NCBI GenBank assembly: GCA_030674185.1
Contig: JAPXFY010000018.1
Coordinates: 46,278,432 to 46,342,431 of the forward strand
Length of the DNA stretch: 64,000 bases
Origin: Monoplex corrugatus
Lineage: Eukaryota > Mollusca > Gastropoda > Littorinimorpha > Ranellidae
Direction of reading: 5' to 3'
Within the stretch, counting starts at the first letter, position 1. The number at the start of each line of letters is the position of its first letter. Under the pieces are notes generated by a model. That model was not told the origin of the DNA. It was given only the letters and a program-made list of their open reading frames with translations, and ran no database searches. Positions 44,417 to 56,043 of the stretch are shown here, one piece after another. The translations under genes and the position numbers were made by a program.

Positions 44417-44427
44417 TCATCGCACAA

Positions 44428-44900
44428 GTCAGTTCAGTTCATATTGCTTAAAGCCCAGCCGACTACTAAAGCTATATCAGGGCTAACACCACGTCAAAAA
44501 AAAAAAAAAAACGTTAAGATAAAAGACAACAGGTAAAACCATGCTCACCGTTATTAACCTTGCAAATCATCGCACAAGTGCAAGCATTTAAAATAAGATG
44601 TTTAATGCTGAGCGACTCGTTATTCGGTATGCACCGTGGTGCTTCTTTTCTTAACAGAGAGGAGGGGATGTTCAATGTGCGACCCTTAGTGTAACCTGCA
44701 TAATGATGTTTCTCTCCTGTAGTTGTCAGCAACAGGTGGGACAATCTGTTTAAGGTCGGGATGGATTTGGACAATTTTGTTGCCGGTCTTGATTGTTCCA
44801 GTCCTCTTGCCGGATATTTTTCACTCAAGTTTGTCTTTTGGGTTTCAGATCTGTATAATATAATATTAAAAGGTATCTTAGACGTCTTTCCCATTGTGGC
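44428..44900 (-). mobile_element. LINE-B copy with coding remnant
   Basis: 3' region to 44,575, then, after an internal deletion, coding sequence reading PRCIPNNESLSIKHLILN on the minus strand and continuing upstream to about 44,890. The CCHC motif is degraded. Confidence 0.75.
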
Positions 44901-44935
44901 ATTCTTAGCAAGGAAGTCGTCCTTTTCACTGCCTG

Positions 44936-45300
44936 AACTTCAAGTTCATATTGCTAATAGCCCAACCGACTACTAAAGCCATATCAGGGCTAACACCACG
45001 TCAAAAACGATAACCCCGTTAAGATAAAAAATAAAAGACCATGCTCACCATTAATCTTGCAAATCTAAATGTAAATAAAGAAAAACAGCCGTAAAATCAT
45101 ATCAGGTGAAATCTATTGATCTCTTGCAAAAACTGGAAAATTGCATCAGGAGGGACGTCCGGGAAGAGCTTCTTTGAGTCCGCGGTGTTGTGTTTTTGTC
45201 TCACATCGTACACTCTTCATTGCCTCGAATACCAACATGGCCAGGAACGCAGCCAACAACTATGATGTAACCATAAGTCTTTAAGAAAGTAAACTGGGCA
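44936..45300 (-). mobile_element. LINE-B copy with RNase H motif
   Basis: 3' region and coding end, then an internal deletion joins it (near 45,205) to a piece reading VPGHVGIRGNE on the minus strand, the RNase H signature of this family. Confidence 0.75.
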
Positions 45301-45503
45301 GCTGATGTTTCGGCTGGCAATTATTTCATATTCTTTCATACTCAGCAAGTCTTACCAGTGGGAAGTGCCTGCGTATTATCATCATCACTTGCACACCCTG
45401 CAATGAGGGTTGATGCATGCAAATGGGTATTCGTGTACAGCTACCTGCTCCATCCATTTCCGTCCTCCAAACTTCTTCACTAGCACAACAAGAGTGGGGA
45501 AAC

Positions 45504-45553
45504 ATTCAGTTCAGTTCATGTTGCTTATAGCCCAGACAACCACTAGAGCCATA
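45504..45553 (-). mobile_element. 50-bp LINE-B micro-insertion
   Basis: Flanked by AGTGGGGAAAC (45,493-45,503) and AGTGGGAAAC (45,554-45,563). Confidence 0.8.
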
Positions 45554-45785
45554 AGTGGGAAACGTACATGGACAGTCAGGTAACTGATCAAACATATTCC
45601 ACAATTTCAGACCAGTTGCAATCTGCCGACTTCTCGTTCATTTTTCTGTATCAGGTTATCCCTTCTCCTTGGAACGAGCTGGAAATGAAGCTGCAGGTGA
45701 TCTCAACCTCAATCAAGGTGTTGTAGGCGGTGTATTGATTTCACAGGTTTTTCAATGTGGTCCACATACCAGAAAGCCTGACCAT

Positions 45786-45830
45786 TCTGGTTCATAATGC
45801 TTATAGCCCAGCCGACTAGTAGAGCCATAT
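45786..45830 (-). mobile_element. 45-bp LINE-B micro-insertion
   Basis: Flanked by the perfect 12-bp repeat AAGCCTGACCAT (45,774-45,785 and 45,831-45,842). Confidence 0.85.
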
Positions 45831-45930
45831 AAGCCTGACCATGTTTCCACGGCAACTCGATCAAAACGAAGCAATTTCGAAAGAATGCGACGCAAATATG
45901 GTTTAAGAAACTGGACACTAATGGATATCA

Positions 45931-46570
45931 GTTAAGTTCATATTTCTTATACACGGCTGCATTTTCCCAGCCATTCTGACAGCCTTTAGTTGGTACCTTT
46001 CTGTCAGCCAGCATCGCTTGGAAGTGGTATTTTTAGCCAGGCAGGTTTGACCAAAATCCATCTCTGAAGCGCGTCTTGTGCTACAGCAATACTGACAAAG
46101 AAGGAATCTGAGTGCGGTTTTCTGTATGTTTTGTGAATTTGTGTAATGATCGAGAATTTTTTCATCACTTTACCTGGATGCATTCAGTGCTGTGAATACT
46201 CATTGTTCTGAAGAAGTGATCATTCCTTTGATGCATCACCTTGTCTTTGAGTTTTAGTAGAAATTACTAATGTGATGATTGACTCATATCTCCAGGTGGT
46301 TGTTGTTTGTTCAGTATAAAGTGAGATTATTTTCGTAGTAGTGGCGTAAGTATAGTGCAAGTTACAATCTTCACGTTTTTGTCCATTTTGGCATGGTCAG
46401 ATTCGTGATCTTCAGTGCTTTAACTTTCTCAAATTTCTAAAAATCGCAGTTCCTTCTCTGTTTTCACTCTTTTCTGGAGGCTTGAATTTGGCTAAAATCG
46501 GGTATTAGCTGTTGCCCGGCCGAAGCACGCCACCGGCTGTGGGTGAACTAGGCCATGTGCATGGGCGCGC
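45931..46570. other. unannotated sequence
   Basis: Looks single-copy. No gene recognised. Confidence 0.5.
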
Positions 46571-46894
46571 TGCACTTGTGTGTGTGTTGTGTGTGTGTGT
46601 GTGGTTGTGTGTGGTGTGTGCGCGCGCGCGCGTGTGTGTGTGCATGTGTGTGTGTATGTGTGTGTGCGTGTGGTGTGTGTGTGCGTGTCTGTGTTGTGTG
46701 CGTGTCTGTGTGTGTGTGTGCTGTGTGTGTGTGTGTGTGTGTGTCGTTGTGTGTGTGTGTGTGCGTGTCTGTGTGTGTGTGTGTATGTGTGTGTGCGTGT
46801 CGTGTGTGTGTGTATGTGTGTGTGCGTGTGTGTGTGTGTGCGTGTCTGTGTGTGTGGTGTCGTGAGTGAGTGTGTTGTGTTCGCGCAAGGAACG

Positions 46895-46949
<55 letters not shown>

Positions 46950-46968
46950 CCCTCCCACTATTGCATGC

Positions 46969-47043
<75 letters not shown>
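46571..47043. repeat. 470-bp GT-rich repeat with CT core
   Basis: Interrupted GT (46,573-46,865), a (CT)n at about 46,898-46,947, then (GT)n to 47,042. Confidence 0.95.
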
Positions 47044-47044
<1 letters not shown>

Positions 47045-47197
47045 CTGCTGCGTTCTTTCAAGATTTTTAGAGGGACTGAATGTAGAAAATGATTGAGATC
47101 AGCACCAAGTACTGGAACCTAGGTCAATCTGTAGGTCTAAACGAGTACTTCCATGCGCGCCTGTGCTGAAAGGGGTGTGGAGAGAGGAAGGGAAAGG

Positions 47198-47294
47198 GAA
47201 AGGTGCACGCTATTGATAACCAGCAGGGCAGAACCAAAAAGTGCGCCAACTGAAGGTGAAAGGTGCACGCTATTGATAACCAGCAGGGCAGAAC
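47198..47294. repeat. two-copy direct repeat, 58-bp spacing
   Basis: GGTGCACGCTATTGATAACC followed by AGCAGGGCAGAAC occurs twice. Confidence 0.9.
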
Positions 47295-48332
47295 GATCTT
47301 AGATGTCATTGGGAGGCCAACTAAAGAATCTCGGATTTGTGCGTCGTGTATATCCAGCCGACTACTACAGCCATATCAGGTCTAACACCACGTCAAAAAC
47401 ACACACAAAAACAAAACAAAACAAAAAAAAACCCGCTAAGATAAAAGACAACAGTTAAAAACCATGCTCACCGTTAACCTTGCAAATCTGAAATGCAATT
47501 AAAGAAAAACAGACGTAATATCACATCAGGTTAAATCTATTGATCTCTTGTAAATGGATCTTCATCATGAGACAAGGAAGGTTTCCATGTGCAGAGGCCT
47601 GACCTGGCAACTATCTCTTTTCCTCAAGTTCAAGTCAACATTGCTTATATAGCCCAGCCGACTACTTCAGTTCATATTGCTTATAGCCCAGCTGACAACT
47701 AGAGCCATATCAAGGCTACTGAGTTCAGTTCAGTTCAGTTCAAATGGCTTATGGCCCAGCCGACTACTACAGCCATATCAGGGCTAACATCACGTCAAAA
47801 CTACAACCCGTTAAGATAAAAGACAATAGTTCTGTGACTGTGTATGTGTCTGTATGGATGAATGTTCGAATATTAATATTCCCGTGGATGTATTGCATAT
47901 TTTAGACACTTGTGGTAGCTGGTACATGTAGGATGAAAATCACTTAGGTCTGTATATTAAGACTACATCGAAACAAACTACTTGAAAAAACTTACGGATT
48001 ATGATTCAAGACCATTACACGTTGGTTTAGTTTTATAGTCTTATATAGCCCAGCCGACAACGAGAACTCATTACACATATATCTGGTCTTGTCTATGTAA
48101 CGTATCTTCCAGTAAGCTCTTGTACTTCAGGTTCGGGTTCAGGTTCATATTGCTATAGCCCAGCCGACTACGAGAGCCATACTCAGCAAGCCTTGCCAAT
48201 GGAAAGTGCCAGTGTACTATCATCGTCACTCGTAGACCCTGCAAAAAGGGTTGATACAGAAAAAATGGATATCCCCGTACAGCTACCAGCGCCATCCATT
48301 TCTTTCCCCTAAACATCTTTACTAACACAACG

Positions 48333-48380
48333 TTCAGTTTAGTTCATATTGCTTACAGCCCAGCCGACCATTAGAGCCAT
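48333..48380 (-). mobile_element. 48-bp LINE-B micro-insertion
   Basis: Flanked by the perfect 12-bp repeat ACTAACACAACG (48,321-48,332 and 48,381-48,392). Also present in the duplicate (56,627-56,674) with the same flanks. Confidence 0.85.
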
Positions 48381-48551
48381 ACTAACACAACGATGGTGGG
48401 AAATAGACACGGACAGTCAGGTAACTGACCAGACAATACATTCCACAATTTCAGACCAGCTGCAATCAACCAACTTCTCGTTCATTTTTCCGTATCGGGT
48501 TATCCCGTTTCCTTGGAACGCGCTGCAACTGGAGGTACATCTGGTCTCATT

Positions 48552-48780
48552 GTTTTTGCTGTTTAAAGCCCAGCCGACTGCGTTGAGCCACATCAGAGCT
48601 ATAACCGTTTCAAAACATACAAAACTTCAACAGGAAAACAAAAAAATTAAGTACACATAGCAATGCATTAGCGCACACAATCCAATGACATATCCCCCAG
48701 CACTGACCACTCCATCTTATCCGCTGCACAGGGGATTTAAACAATACACCTGAATACAAATTTAAGCATACCTATACCTT
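48552..48780 (-). mobile_element. RepA copy, 5'-truncated
   Basis: 3' ~220 bp, truncated after TTTAAGCATACCT. The next RepA tail follows directly. Confidence 0.8.
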
Positions 48781-48789
48781 TCTTTCTTT

Positions 48790-49790
48790 TATTGTTGTTT
48801 AAAGCCCAGCCGACTGCGCAGAACCATATCAGGGTTATAACTGCTTCAAAAGACACAAAACTTCAACAGGGAAAAAAAAAGAAAATTAAGTACACATATC
48901 AATGCACTCGCGCATATAATCTAAGGACATGCCCCCGATGTAGGACCATTCCGTCCGATTTATCGCACAGGGGAGATTTAAAAAAACACCTGAATATAAA
49001 TAATAAATACAGTGAAACTCTGTTATAGCGAGAGCGGACGGCCCAGGCACATTTTCTCGCTATTGCGAGTTCTCGTTATTCCCAAATGACGAATTTACCA
49101 AGGGAAAACAAAGGGAAATAATCTTGGCACCGGCGCCGTCGATGTGTTCATAATTAATCGATAGTGTCCCTTGATTACACACCGCACAAGGATGCGCCTT
49201 TCGTTGTTTTTCTTTGTTACCGGCCACCACGAGATGTGCCCTTCCGGGAACTTGACGACGAGGTGGGGGTGGGGCGAGTGGCGAGAACTTTTGTGACCAG
49301 GAAGGATAGAAAATCTCTCGTTATTACCGAGATGATTATCCACTAACTCTCGTTAAACCCAATGGTTTATTCTTAAAGATTAAGAAGGATAAAAAACGGG
49401 GATTGAAAAATGTCTCGTTACTACAGTGTTCTCGTTATTACAGTTGTCGTTATTAATGGACTCCACTGTATACATAAGGACACCAAAACATATTTGAAAA
49501 CAGGCATGAATTACCTAAATTTGCTTCCGCATATCTCACCTCCCCAGAGCCAAAAATGCACATAATACATGTACCCAATTATCAATCCGAAGAAAATGTA
49601 CGCAAGACTTTACGAAAAAATACAGGTGAATGGACCATTAAGACAGAAAATAAGTAGAAATGACAGAAAGCAAGGCAACAAGGCAGAAATAAAAAAGAGT
49701 GACAGAAAAGAGGAAATTTCTAGCACAGAATTTCCAGAAGATGGGGTTACTATTTATATTCAAAGAGCCCCCAGCATCCCCTCAGGGGGT
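48790..49790 (-). mobile_element. RepA full copy split by a MITE
   Basis: RepA occupies 48,790-49,009 and 49,471-49,790, with the pogo-like MITE between. The 5' half has an open hydrophobic frame and ends at CCCCCAGCATCCCCTC. Confidence 0.85.
49010..49468. mobile_element. 459-bp pogo/Tigger-like MITE
   Basis: Ends CAGTGAAACTCTGTTATAGC... and ...ATTAATGGACTCCACTG are imperfect inverted repeats flanked by TA (49,008-49,009 and 49,469-49,470). CAGTG-A-CTC-GTTAT-style termini and a TA target fit the pogo branch of Tc1/mariner. Internal CTCGTTATTAC strings repeat near both ends. No transposase is encoded. The duplicate at 57.27 kb is empty at this site. Confidence 0.75.
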
Positions 49791-49820
49791 ACCAGAAAGC
49801 CTAACCATGTTTCCACGGCA

Positions 49821-49939
49821 GTTCAGCTCATATTGCTTATAGCCCCGCCGACCACTAGAGCCATATCAGGGCTAACACCACATCAAAAAGAAAAGAACAG
49901 CCCGCCATGCTCATCGTCAACCTTACAAATCTAAAATGA
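49821..49939 (-). mobile_element. 119-bp LINE-B insertion
   Basis: Flanked by TTTCCACGGCA (49,810-49,820 and 49,940-49,950). Present also at about 57,682-57,820 in the duplicate. Confidence 0.85.
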
Positions 49940-50165
49940 TTTCCACGGCAACACAACCAAAAAGAAGCAATTTCAAAAGATCCCCACGCAATCATGGCTA
50001 AGAAATTGGAAGACTAATAGTTTATCATCAGGAGACAAACAAAGGTTTCCATGGGCAGATGTTTGACCTGAGAACTTCCTCTTTCCTTATTCGAAGTCAC
50101 TCCTCATCAAATGAGGCATCAGACGTGAAGGCTTTGTCAACCACAACCACTACAGTCCTTCTCTA

Positions 50166-50896
50166 GATAGTAAGTAGTTATAGAGCGAGAATTCCCCTTT
50201 CCGCACGCGCTGTTACTAAGATAGTAGTTATAGAGCGAGCATTCCTCTTTCTGCACGCGCTGTTACTAAGATAGTAGTTATAGAGCGAGCATTCCCCTTT
50301 CCGCACGCGCTGTACTAACATAGTAAGTAGTTATAGAGCGAGCATTCCCTTTCCGCACGCGCTGTTACTAACATAGTAAGTAGTTATAGAGCGAGCATTC
50401 CCTTTCCGCACGCGCTGTTACTAACATAGTAAGTAGTTATAGAGTGAGCATTCCCCTTTCCGCACGCGCTGTTACTAACATAGTAAGTAGTTATAGAGCG
50501 AGCATTCCCCTTTCCGCACGCGCTGTTACTAACATAGTAAGTAGTTATAGAGCGAGCATTCCCTTTCCGCACGCGCTGTTACTAACATAGTAAGTAGTTA
50601 TAGAGTGAGCATTCCCCTTTCCGCACGCGCTGTTACTAACATAGTAAGTAGTTATAGAGTGAGCATTCCCCTTTTCGCACGCGCTGTTATTAAGATAGTA
50701 GTTATAGAGCGAGCATTTCCCTTTCCGCACCTGTTACTAAGATAGTAGTTATAGAGCGAGCAATCTCCTTTCTGCACGCGCTGTTACTATAAGATAGTAG
50801 TTATAGAGCGAGCATTCCCCTTTCCGCACGCGCTGTTACTAAGATAGTAAGTAGTTATAGAGTGAGCATTCCCCTTTCCGCAAGCGCTGTTACTAA
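50166..50896. repeat. ~54-bp minisatellite, about 14 units
   Basis: The unit contains AGTTATAGAGCGAGCATTCC, CTTTCCGCACGCGCTGTTAC and a TAACATAGTAAGT/TAAGATAGT joint; units lacking AAGT are shorter. Only one unit stands at the equivalent place in the duplicate (58,045-58,105). Confidence 0.95.
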
Positions 50897-51220
50897 AGTC
50901 ACCAGCATGCCAGCTGCCAGAATGGTATTTGCCATCAACCCCACAGCCTCACCAGCGTAAGTAGCAGCTGTATGACAACCAGCATTAGCTTTAATAGGTC
51001 GTGATGTAAAACGTGTCCCAACTTATAAAATCCTATTTTACCTTCTAGTAAACCTTGCTTCCCGTCACATAACCGACTGTACCTATGATTAATAGCTCCT
51101 ATATTATTATTATTAGGACAGTGAAAAAAGGACCAAACCAAACAAAAAAGATGGCTTAAAAGTGATGTTAGACAAAAACAACAAGAAAACAAAAGATGAT
51201 GTGTCTGTATGTAATTAATT
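50897..51220. other. unannotated sequence
   Basis: Nothing recognised. Confidence 0.5.
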
Positions 51221-51625
51221 ATTCTTACTGTTTAAAGCCCAGCCGACTGAGCAGAGCCATATCAGGGCTATAATCATTTCAAAACGTATGAATATATATG
51301 GTTGGAGAAAAACTGGAAAAGAACATTTAAAGTAAACATATCAATGCACTCACGCACTTCATCTAAACATATGTCCTTGGCGTTAACAACTCTGTCCAAT
51401 GTATTGCCAAGTCTGCATAAAAATGTAAACACAGTTAAAGACACTAAACCAAATATAAAAAATGGTGTAAATAGTCTAGAATGAATTTTGCACGTCACAT
51501 TTCCTTAGAGCCAAAATTAATGCAGTCAATACTTGTACTCAATTTCAAATACTAGAACAAAGTATGTGAAGCTTTATAGAGCACGTACAGATGAATGGGC
51601 CAGCAAGGCAGGAAGGAAATGACAG
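51221..51625 (-). mobile_element. RepA copy, diverged
   Basis: 3' tail to about the AATGGGCCAGCAAGGC segment. The left part of the family's second frame (KLDGVV-like) is degraded. Confidence 0.75.
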
Positions 51626-51639
51626 GAAGAGATTCAGGT

Positions 51640-52277
51640 TCAGTGACGTATCACTAATGGCCCAGCCAACTACTAGAGCCATACCAGGGCTAACATCACG
51701 TCAAAAACGACAACCAGGTCAAGATAAAAGACAACAGTTAAAAACCATGCTCACCATTAACCTTGCCAATCTGAAATGCAATTACAGAAAAACAGACGTA
51801 ATATCACATCAGGTTAAATCTATTATCTCCTGTAAATGGATCATCATCATGAGACGAACAAGGAAGGTTTCCATGTGCAGAGGCCTGACCTGGCAGCTAC
51901 CTCTTTTCCTCAAGTTTCAGTTCATATGGCTTATGGCCCAGCCGACTACTACAGCCATATCAGGGCTAACACCACGTCAAAAACGACAACCCGTTAAGAT
52001 AGAAGACAATAGTTCTGTGATTGTGTATGTGTCTGTGTGGATGAATGTTCGAACATTAATATTCCCGTGGATGTATTGCATACTTTAGACACTTGTACTA
52101 GCTAGTACATGTAGGATGAAAATCACTTAGGTCTATATATTAAGACTACATCGAAACAAACTACTTGAAAAACTTACGGATTATGATTCAAGGCTGCACG
52201 TTGATTGGGTTTTATATTCTTATAGCCCAGCCGACAACGAGAATTCATTACACATATATCTGATCTGGTCTTGTCTA
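51640..52277. repeat. segmental duplication copy 2, left part
   Basis: Matches 47,345-48,100 with LINE-B at 51,635-51,840 and 51,915-52,010. It has one LINE-B tail where copy 1 has three nested tails, so copy 1 gained insertions later. Confidence 0.8.
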
Positions 52278-52616
52278 TGAGATGGAGCGAGTGGTTAAAT
52301 TAAGGGGTAGGTGATGATTGCTGTGGTGGTCGTTTGTATCCAGAGCAGAAGGGGAAGCCTCTCAATCAAAAGACAAGTCCTCGTTTTGCTACTTGACTCT
52401 TTATTATCTCTTGATGAGGATAGGTAGGGAAGGAAAACAGGGAAAATGGGAAAATGACAATAAGGGAAAAGGACCGTACTGGGATATGGAAGAAGACAAA
52501 AGAAGACGAAGAAGAAGACAGGAAGGAAGACAGTGCCTGTAAGACACAAAATAAGTTTCATAACTACACTGACAAAGTACACATTTTGTGAACTAACAAT
52601 GTCAATGTACAAGAGT

Positions 52617-52816
52617 GAACTACTACATTATAATAAAACAGGTGTCTACATTTACAAACAAAAGCACTAGCATTTGTAAACATGCAACAAATAATTGATA
52701 ACAAAACGTTGCGTAAAGAACTACTACATTATACCAAAATATGTGGTGTCGATATTTACACTCAAAAGCTCTAGCACTTGTAAACATGGAACAAATAATT
52801 GGTAACAAAACTTTGA
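52617..52816. repeat. ~100-bp tandem duplication
   Basis: Two diverged copies share AACTACTACATTATA, CAAAAGC-CTAGCA-TTGTAA and CAAATAATTG-TAACAAAAC. Confidence 0.8.
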
Positions 52817-54073
52817 GTAACCCTTTGATAAGTTGAGGATAAACTACCCTACTGCTTGTTCAATAGCATTAGCATAGAGTAGACTTCCATTAGTGTACTG
52901 GCAAGATAATGCACAGTCATATTAAGCTGTTTGGCTGCCATGGGCTGAGTAAGTTGCAACATAACATCTCAGTGGGCAGCTATTGGACAGTTAATATTCA
53001 GTGGTGACGACATAGTATTTGACTATGGGAACTGTCGTCACAAACAGTAGGTCTACCTTATCGAATAGCAGTCAACACACTTGAGTCATCAAATAAATAT
53101 TTGCTCCATGTAGTTATGTGTAATTCTATATCTAGTGCTAGAGATAGTGATGACAAAATAGCATAGCATATTACTATTAAACCATGTCATAAAACACTCT
53201 ATACATGATTATCAGTGGTGCTGATCAGACAAGGGATACACCAAATGGATCAATTAGCTGAGCACGTGTTTCATCAGTCATCATGTCAGTATGTGAATAC
53301 AACCTTGTCAAGTATGAAATACTGTTCCTCTGCACAACAATGCCTTGTATCTTGGCTTTTGGCAGAATATGGTTGTCAATAGTCCTACAATAGCCACATG
53401 AAAATAGGGACTAATTCTATAGTGGTTATTACATTCAAACCTCAATCCCATCTTTACAATGATGGCCGCCACGCTAAGTGCTACAGATCTTGAGATAGCA
53501 CATCGTTTAGATCAAAACATACTTTCTCGCCGTGCGAATTCTGCAAGTCTAACGCGGTACTCAATAGACTCGAGCTAGAATGTAAAGAAATAAGAGACAC
53601 TAAAGTCTAAGCTTACTGCAAATGACAATGAAAAATAAAGTGATAAAAATCCAGAACTTACTACAGTGTCAGCATCTAACGGCGTGAAGTTGATCACCTC
53701 TGGTGAGACAGAGTGGCGGCAGAAAATATTTAATGACGAGCTATGACGCGCCTTGTTAATTCATACTCTGGGAACAGAGCATGATGGTCATACTTTCAAA
53801 TCTTTCAGATGACAAGGTCTGATTGGTTGTTCTCAACTAGTTAATCAATCAACACTTAGTGTGTAGTTTTAACACAGCGCGTCAGTACACACAACTAGTA
53901 CACTGGTCATTGTCGGGCAGTTTCGCGAGTGGTTATGTACTCGCTATCGCGCCACAAATACTTAGGGCTGTTGGGACAGAGACACGCAACACACCCTGTG
54001 GTCATTGTGTGTGTTCCCGCCGGCTATGTACTGGCTATTACATGGCGTTTGTTTTACATGGGCTGAAGGCAGC
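52817..54073. other. interior of the TG...CA insertion, non-coding
   Basis: About 1.25 kb with no recognised gene. A possible AATAAA signal lies near 53,632-53,637. It ends at the LINE-R target duplication. Confidence 0.5.
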
Positions 54074-56034
54074 CGGAAAACCCAACCCTGGATTACAGAC
54101 GAAATCCTTGAAATGTGTGACAAAAGAAGAGAAATCAAGAAAGTCAAAAATACAACAGACGGAGCCCTAGCCTACAGAAACATCAACAAAGAAATCAGAA
54201 AAGGCATGAGGGAGGCCAAAGAAGGATGGATACAAAATAAATGCACAGAAATAGAAGACAGCCTAAACAAGAACAACAGCATAAAGGCGTACAAAGTGGT
54301 GAAAGAACTCACCACACAGAGACGGGCAAGGATCAGTACCATTCAAGACAAACAAGGAAAGTGCCTGACAGAAGATAAAGAAATCATCCATAGATGGACA
54401 GAATACTGCTCTGACCTCTACAACCACCAGACACAGGGTGACTCAACTGTCCTTACATGCCAGGAATCAACAAATGACGATGACCACCCTATTCTACGCG
54501 AAGAAGTCGAAACAGCAATACGATCGCTGAAAGATGGAAAAGCTGCTGGAGTGGACAACATCCCAGCAGAACTGATCAGGCATGGAGGGGAGGCAGTGAC
54601 TGACATCCTCTGGAAAATCTGCAACAAAATCTGGCAGACGGGAGAATGGCCGACACCTTGGACCCATTCACTAATCATCACACTTTCCAATAAAGGCAAT
54701 TTACAACTATGCCAGAATTACAGAACGATCAGCCTTATCAGCCATGCTAGCAAAGTGATGCTGAAAGTCATTTTGAACAGACTGAAACCACAGGCAGAGG
54801 AGATCATTGCCGAAGAACAAGCGGGATTTCGCAGTGGTAGAAGCACAACAGAACAAATATTCAATCTCAGAGTCCTATGCGAAAAATACAGCCAACACCA
54901 ACAGGACATCTACCACGTTTTTATCGACTTCAAAAAGGCATTTGATAGAGTATGGCATGAAGCACTGTGGGCCACCATGAGGAAGTACAACATGGGAAGG
55001 AAGCTTATTGACACCATCACACAGCTATACGCAAAAGCGAGCAGCGCAATGCTTGTTGGGGGCACAGTGGGGGACTGGTTTCACACATCAGTTGGAGTTC
55101 GCCAGGGCTGTCTCCTCTCTCCAACCTTGTTCAACATCTTCCTTGAGCGCATTATGACGGATGCCCTTGAAAACCATCACGGCTCAGTCAGTATTGGAGG
55201 AAGGACAATCACCAACTTGAGATTTGCCGACGACATCGATGGGTTGGCTGGAAATGAAGACGAACTTGCCAACCTGGTGAAACACCTGGACGAGACATCA
55301 TCCAGATATGGCATGGAGATCAGTGCCGAAAAGACAAAGTTGATGACAAACAGCACAAAACCAATAGAAAAGAAGATTACAGTCAGCGGGAGTGAGCTGG
55401 AAACCGTGGCTCAGTTCAAATATCTCGGAGCCATTATCAGTGAACAGGGATCGAAAACCGAAGTTCTTGCAAGAGCAGCACAGACAACAGCAGCACTAGC
55501 CAAGCTGAAGCCCATCTGGAGGGACAAAAACATCGCCCTCACTTCCAAACTGAAGCTAATGCACGCATTGGTCCTGTCAATCTCTCTACGCGTGCGAGTC
55601 ATGGACACTAACAGCAGAACTGCAAAAGAAGATCCTGGCAGTAGAAATGAGATGCTTTAGAAGAGTGCTTGGCATCTCATACAAAGACCACATTACCAAT
55701 GAGGAAGTACGAAGAACAATTTCACAGCATGTCAAAAACTATGAAAACCTTCTGACAACAGTAAGAAAAAGGAAACTTCGGTGGTATGGTCACGTGACAA
55801 GAACTAACGGACTATCAAAAACAATACTCCAAGGAACAGTTCAGGGGGGAAGAAAAGAGGCAGACAGAGAAAAAGGTGGATGGACAATATTGACGAATGG
55901 ACAGAAAAAAGCTTTGCCACGACCCCGACCCTTGCTCATGACAGACAGAGGTGGAGACAGACGGTGCGACGTTCATCCATGTGGAGCCCCCACGACCCTG
56001 GATAGGGTTAAGGGACAGGAAGGAAGGAAGGAAG
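54074..56034 (+). mobile_element. LINE-R, 5'-truncated RTE-like LINE
   Basis: 1,961 bp flanked by the perfect 9-bp duplication GAAGGCAGC (54,065-54,073 and 56,035-56,043). It ends in a (GGAA)n tail at about 56,017-56,034 after a very short 3' untranslated region, as is usual for RTE-like LINEs. The endonuclease region was lost by 5' truncation. Confidence 0.85.
54076..56005 (+). pseudogene. LINE-R reverse transcriptase, two frameshifts
   Basis: This is the replication enzyme that copies LINE RNA at a nicked target. Native protein starts near TQPWITDEILEMCDKRREI; the upstream ATG at 54,005 lies in flanking DNA. Polymerase motifs in order: NYRTISLISHASKVMLK, EEQAGFRSGRSTTEQIF, DFKKAFDRVWHEALW, VRQGCLLSPTLFNIF, and the catalytic FADD box in LRFADDIDGLAG (nucleotides 55,223-55,234), then the thumb KYLGAIISEQGS. 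A missing base near 55,585 shifts the frame, after which ACESWTLTAELQ and MRCFRRVLGISYKDHITNEE read in another frame. A second shift near 55,852 follows, ending at TAG 56,003-56,005. The active-site residues survive but the protein is broken and lacks its endonuclease. Clade assignment as RTE-like is by recall of similar proteins. Confidence 0.85.
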
Positions 56035-56043
56035 GAAGGCAGC

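Larger units (their letters stand above)
45350..45930. repeat. segment shared with 48.2-50.0 and 56.5-57.9 kb
   Basis: ACTCAGCAAGTCTTACCAG, ACGGACAGTCAGGTAACTGA-type, TTCTCGTTCATTTTTC and TTTCCACGGCAACTCGATC strings occur in the same order at all three loci. This copy lacks the two RepA elements that separate its halves in the others. Confidence 0.75.
47345..50165. repeat. segmental duplication copy 1
   Basis: Matches 51,640-52,277 and then 56,393-58,040 in order, with the second copy interrupted by a 4.1-kb insertion. It holds LINE-B pieces (47,345-47,562; three nested tails at 47,629-47,830; 48,125-48,185), two RepA copies, a pogo-like MITE and more LINE-B. Differences between the copies let insertions be dated relative to the duplication. 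Confidence 0.8.

Noticed and set aside
54005..54073. ATG at 54,005 as the true start of the reverse transcriptase
   Set aside because: The first 23 codons lie in flanking DNA upstream of the 9-bp target duplication.
54418..55608. Minus-strand frames over LINE-R
   Set aside because: Shadows of the plus-strand reverse transcriptase.
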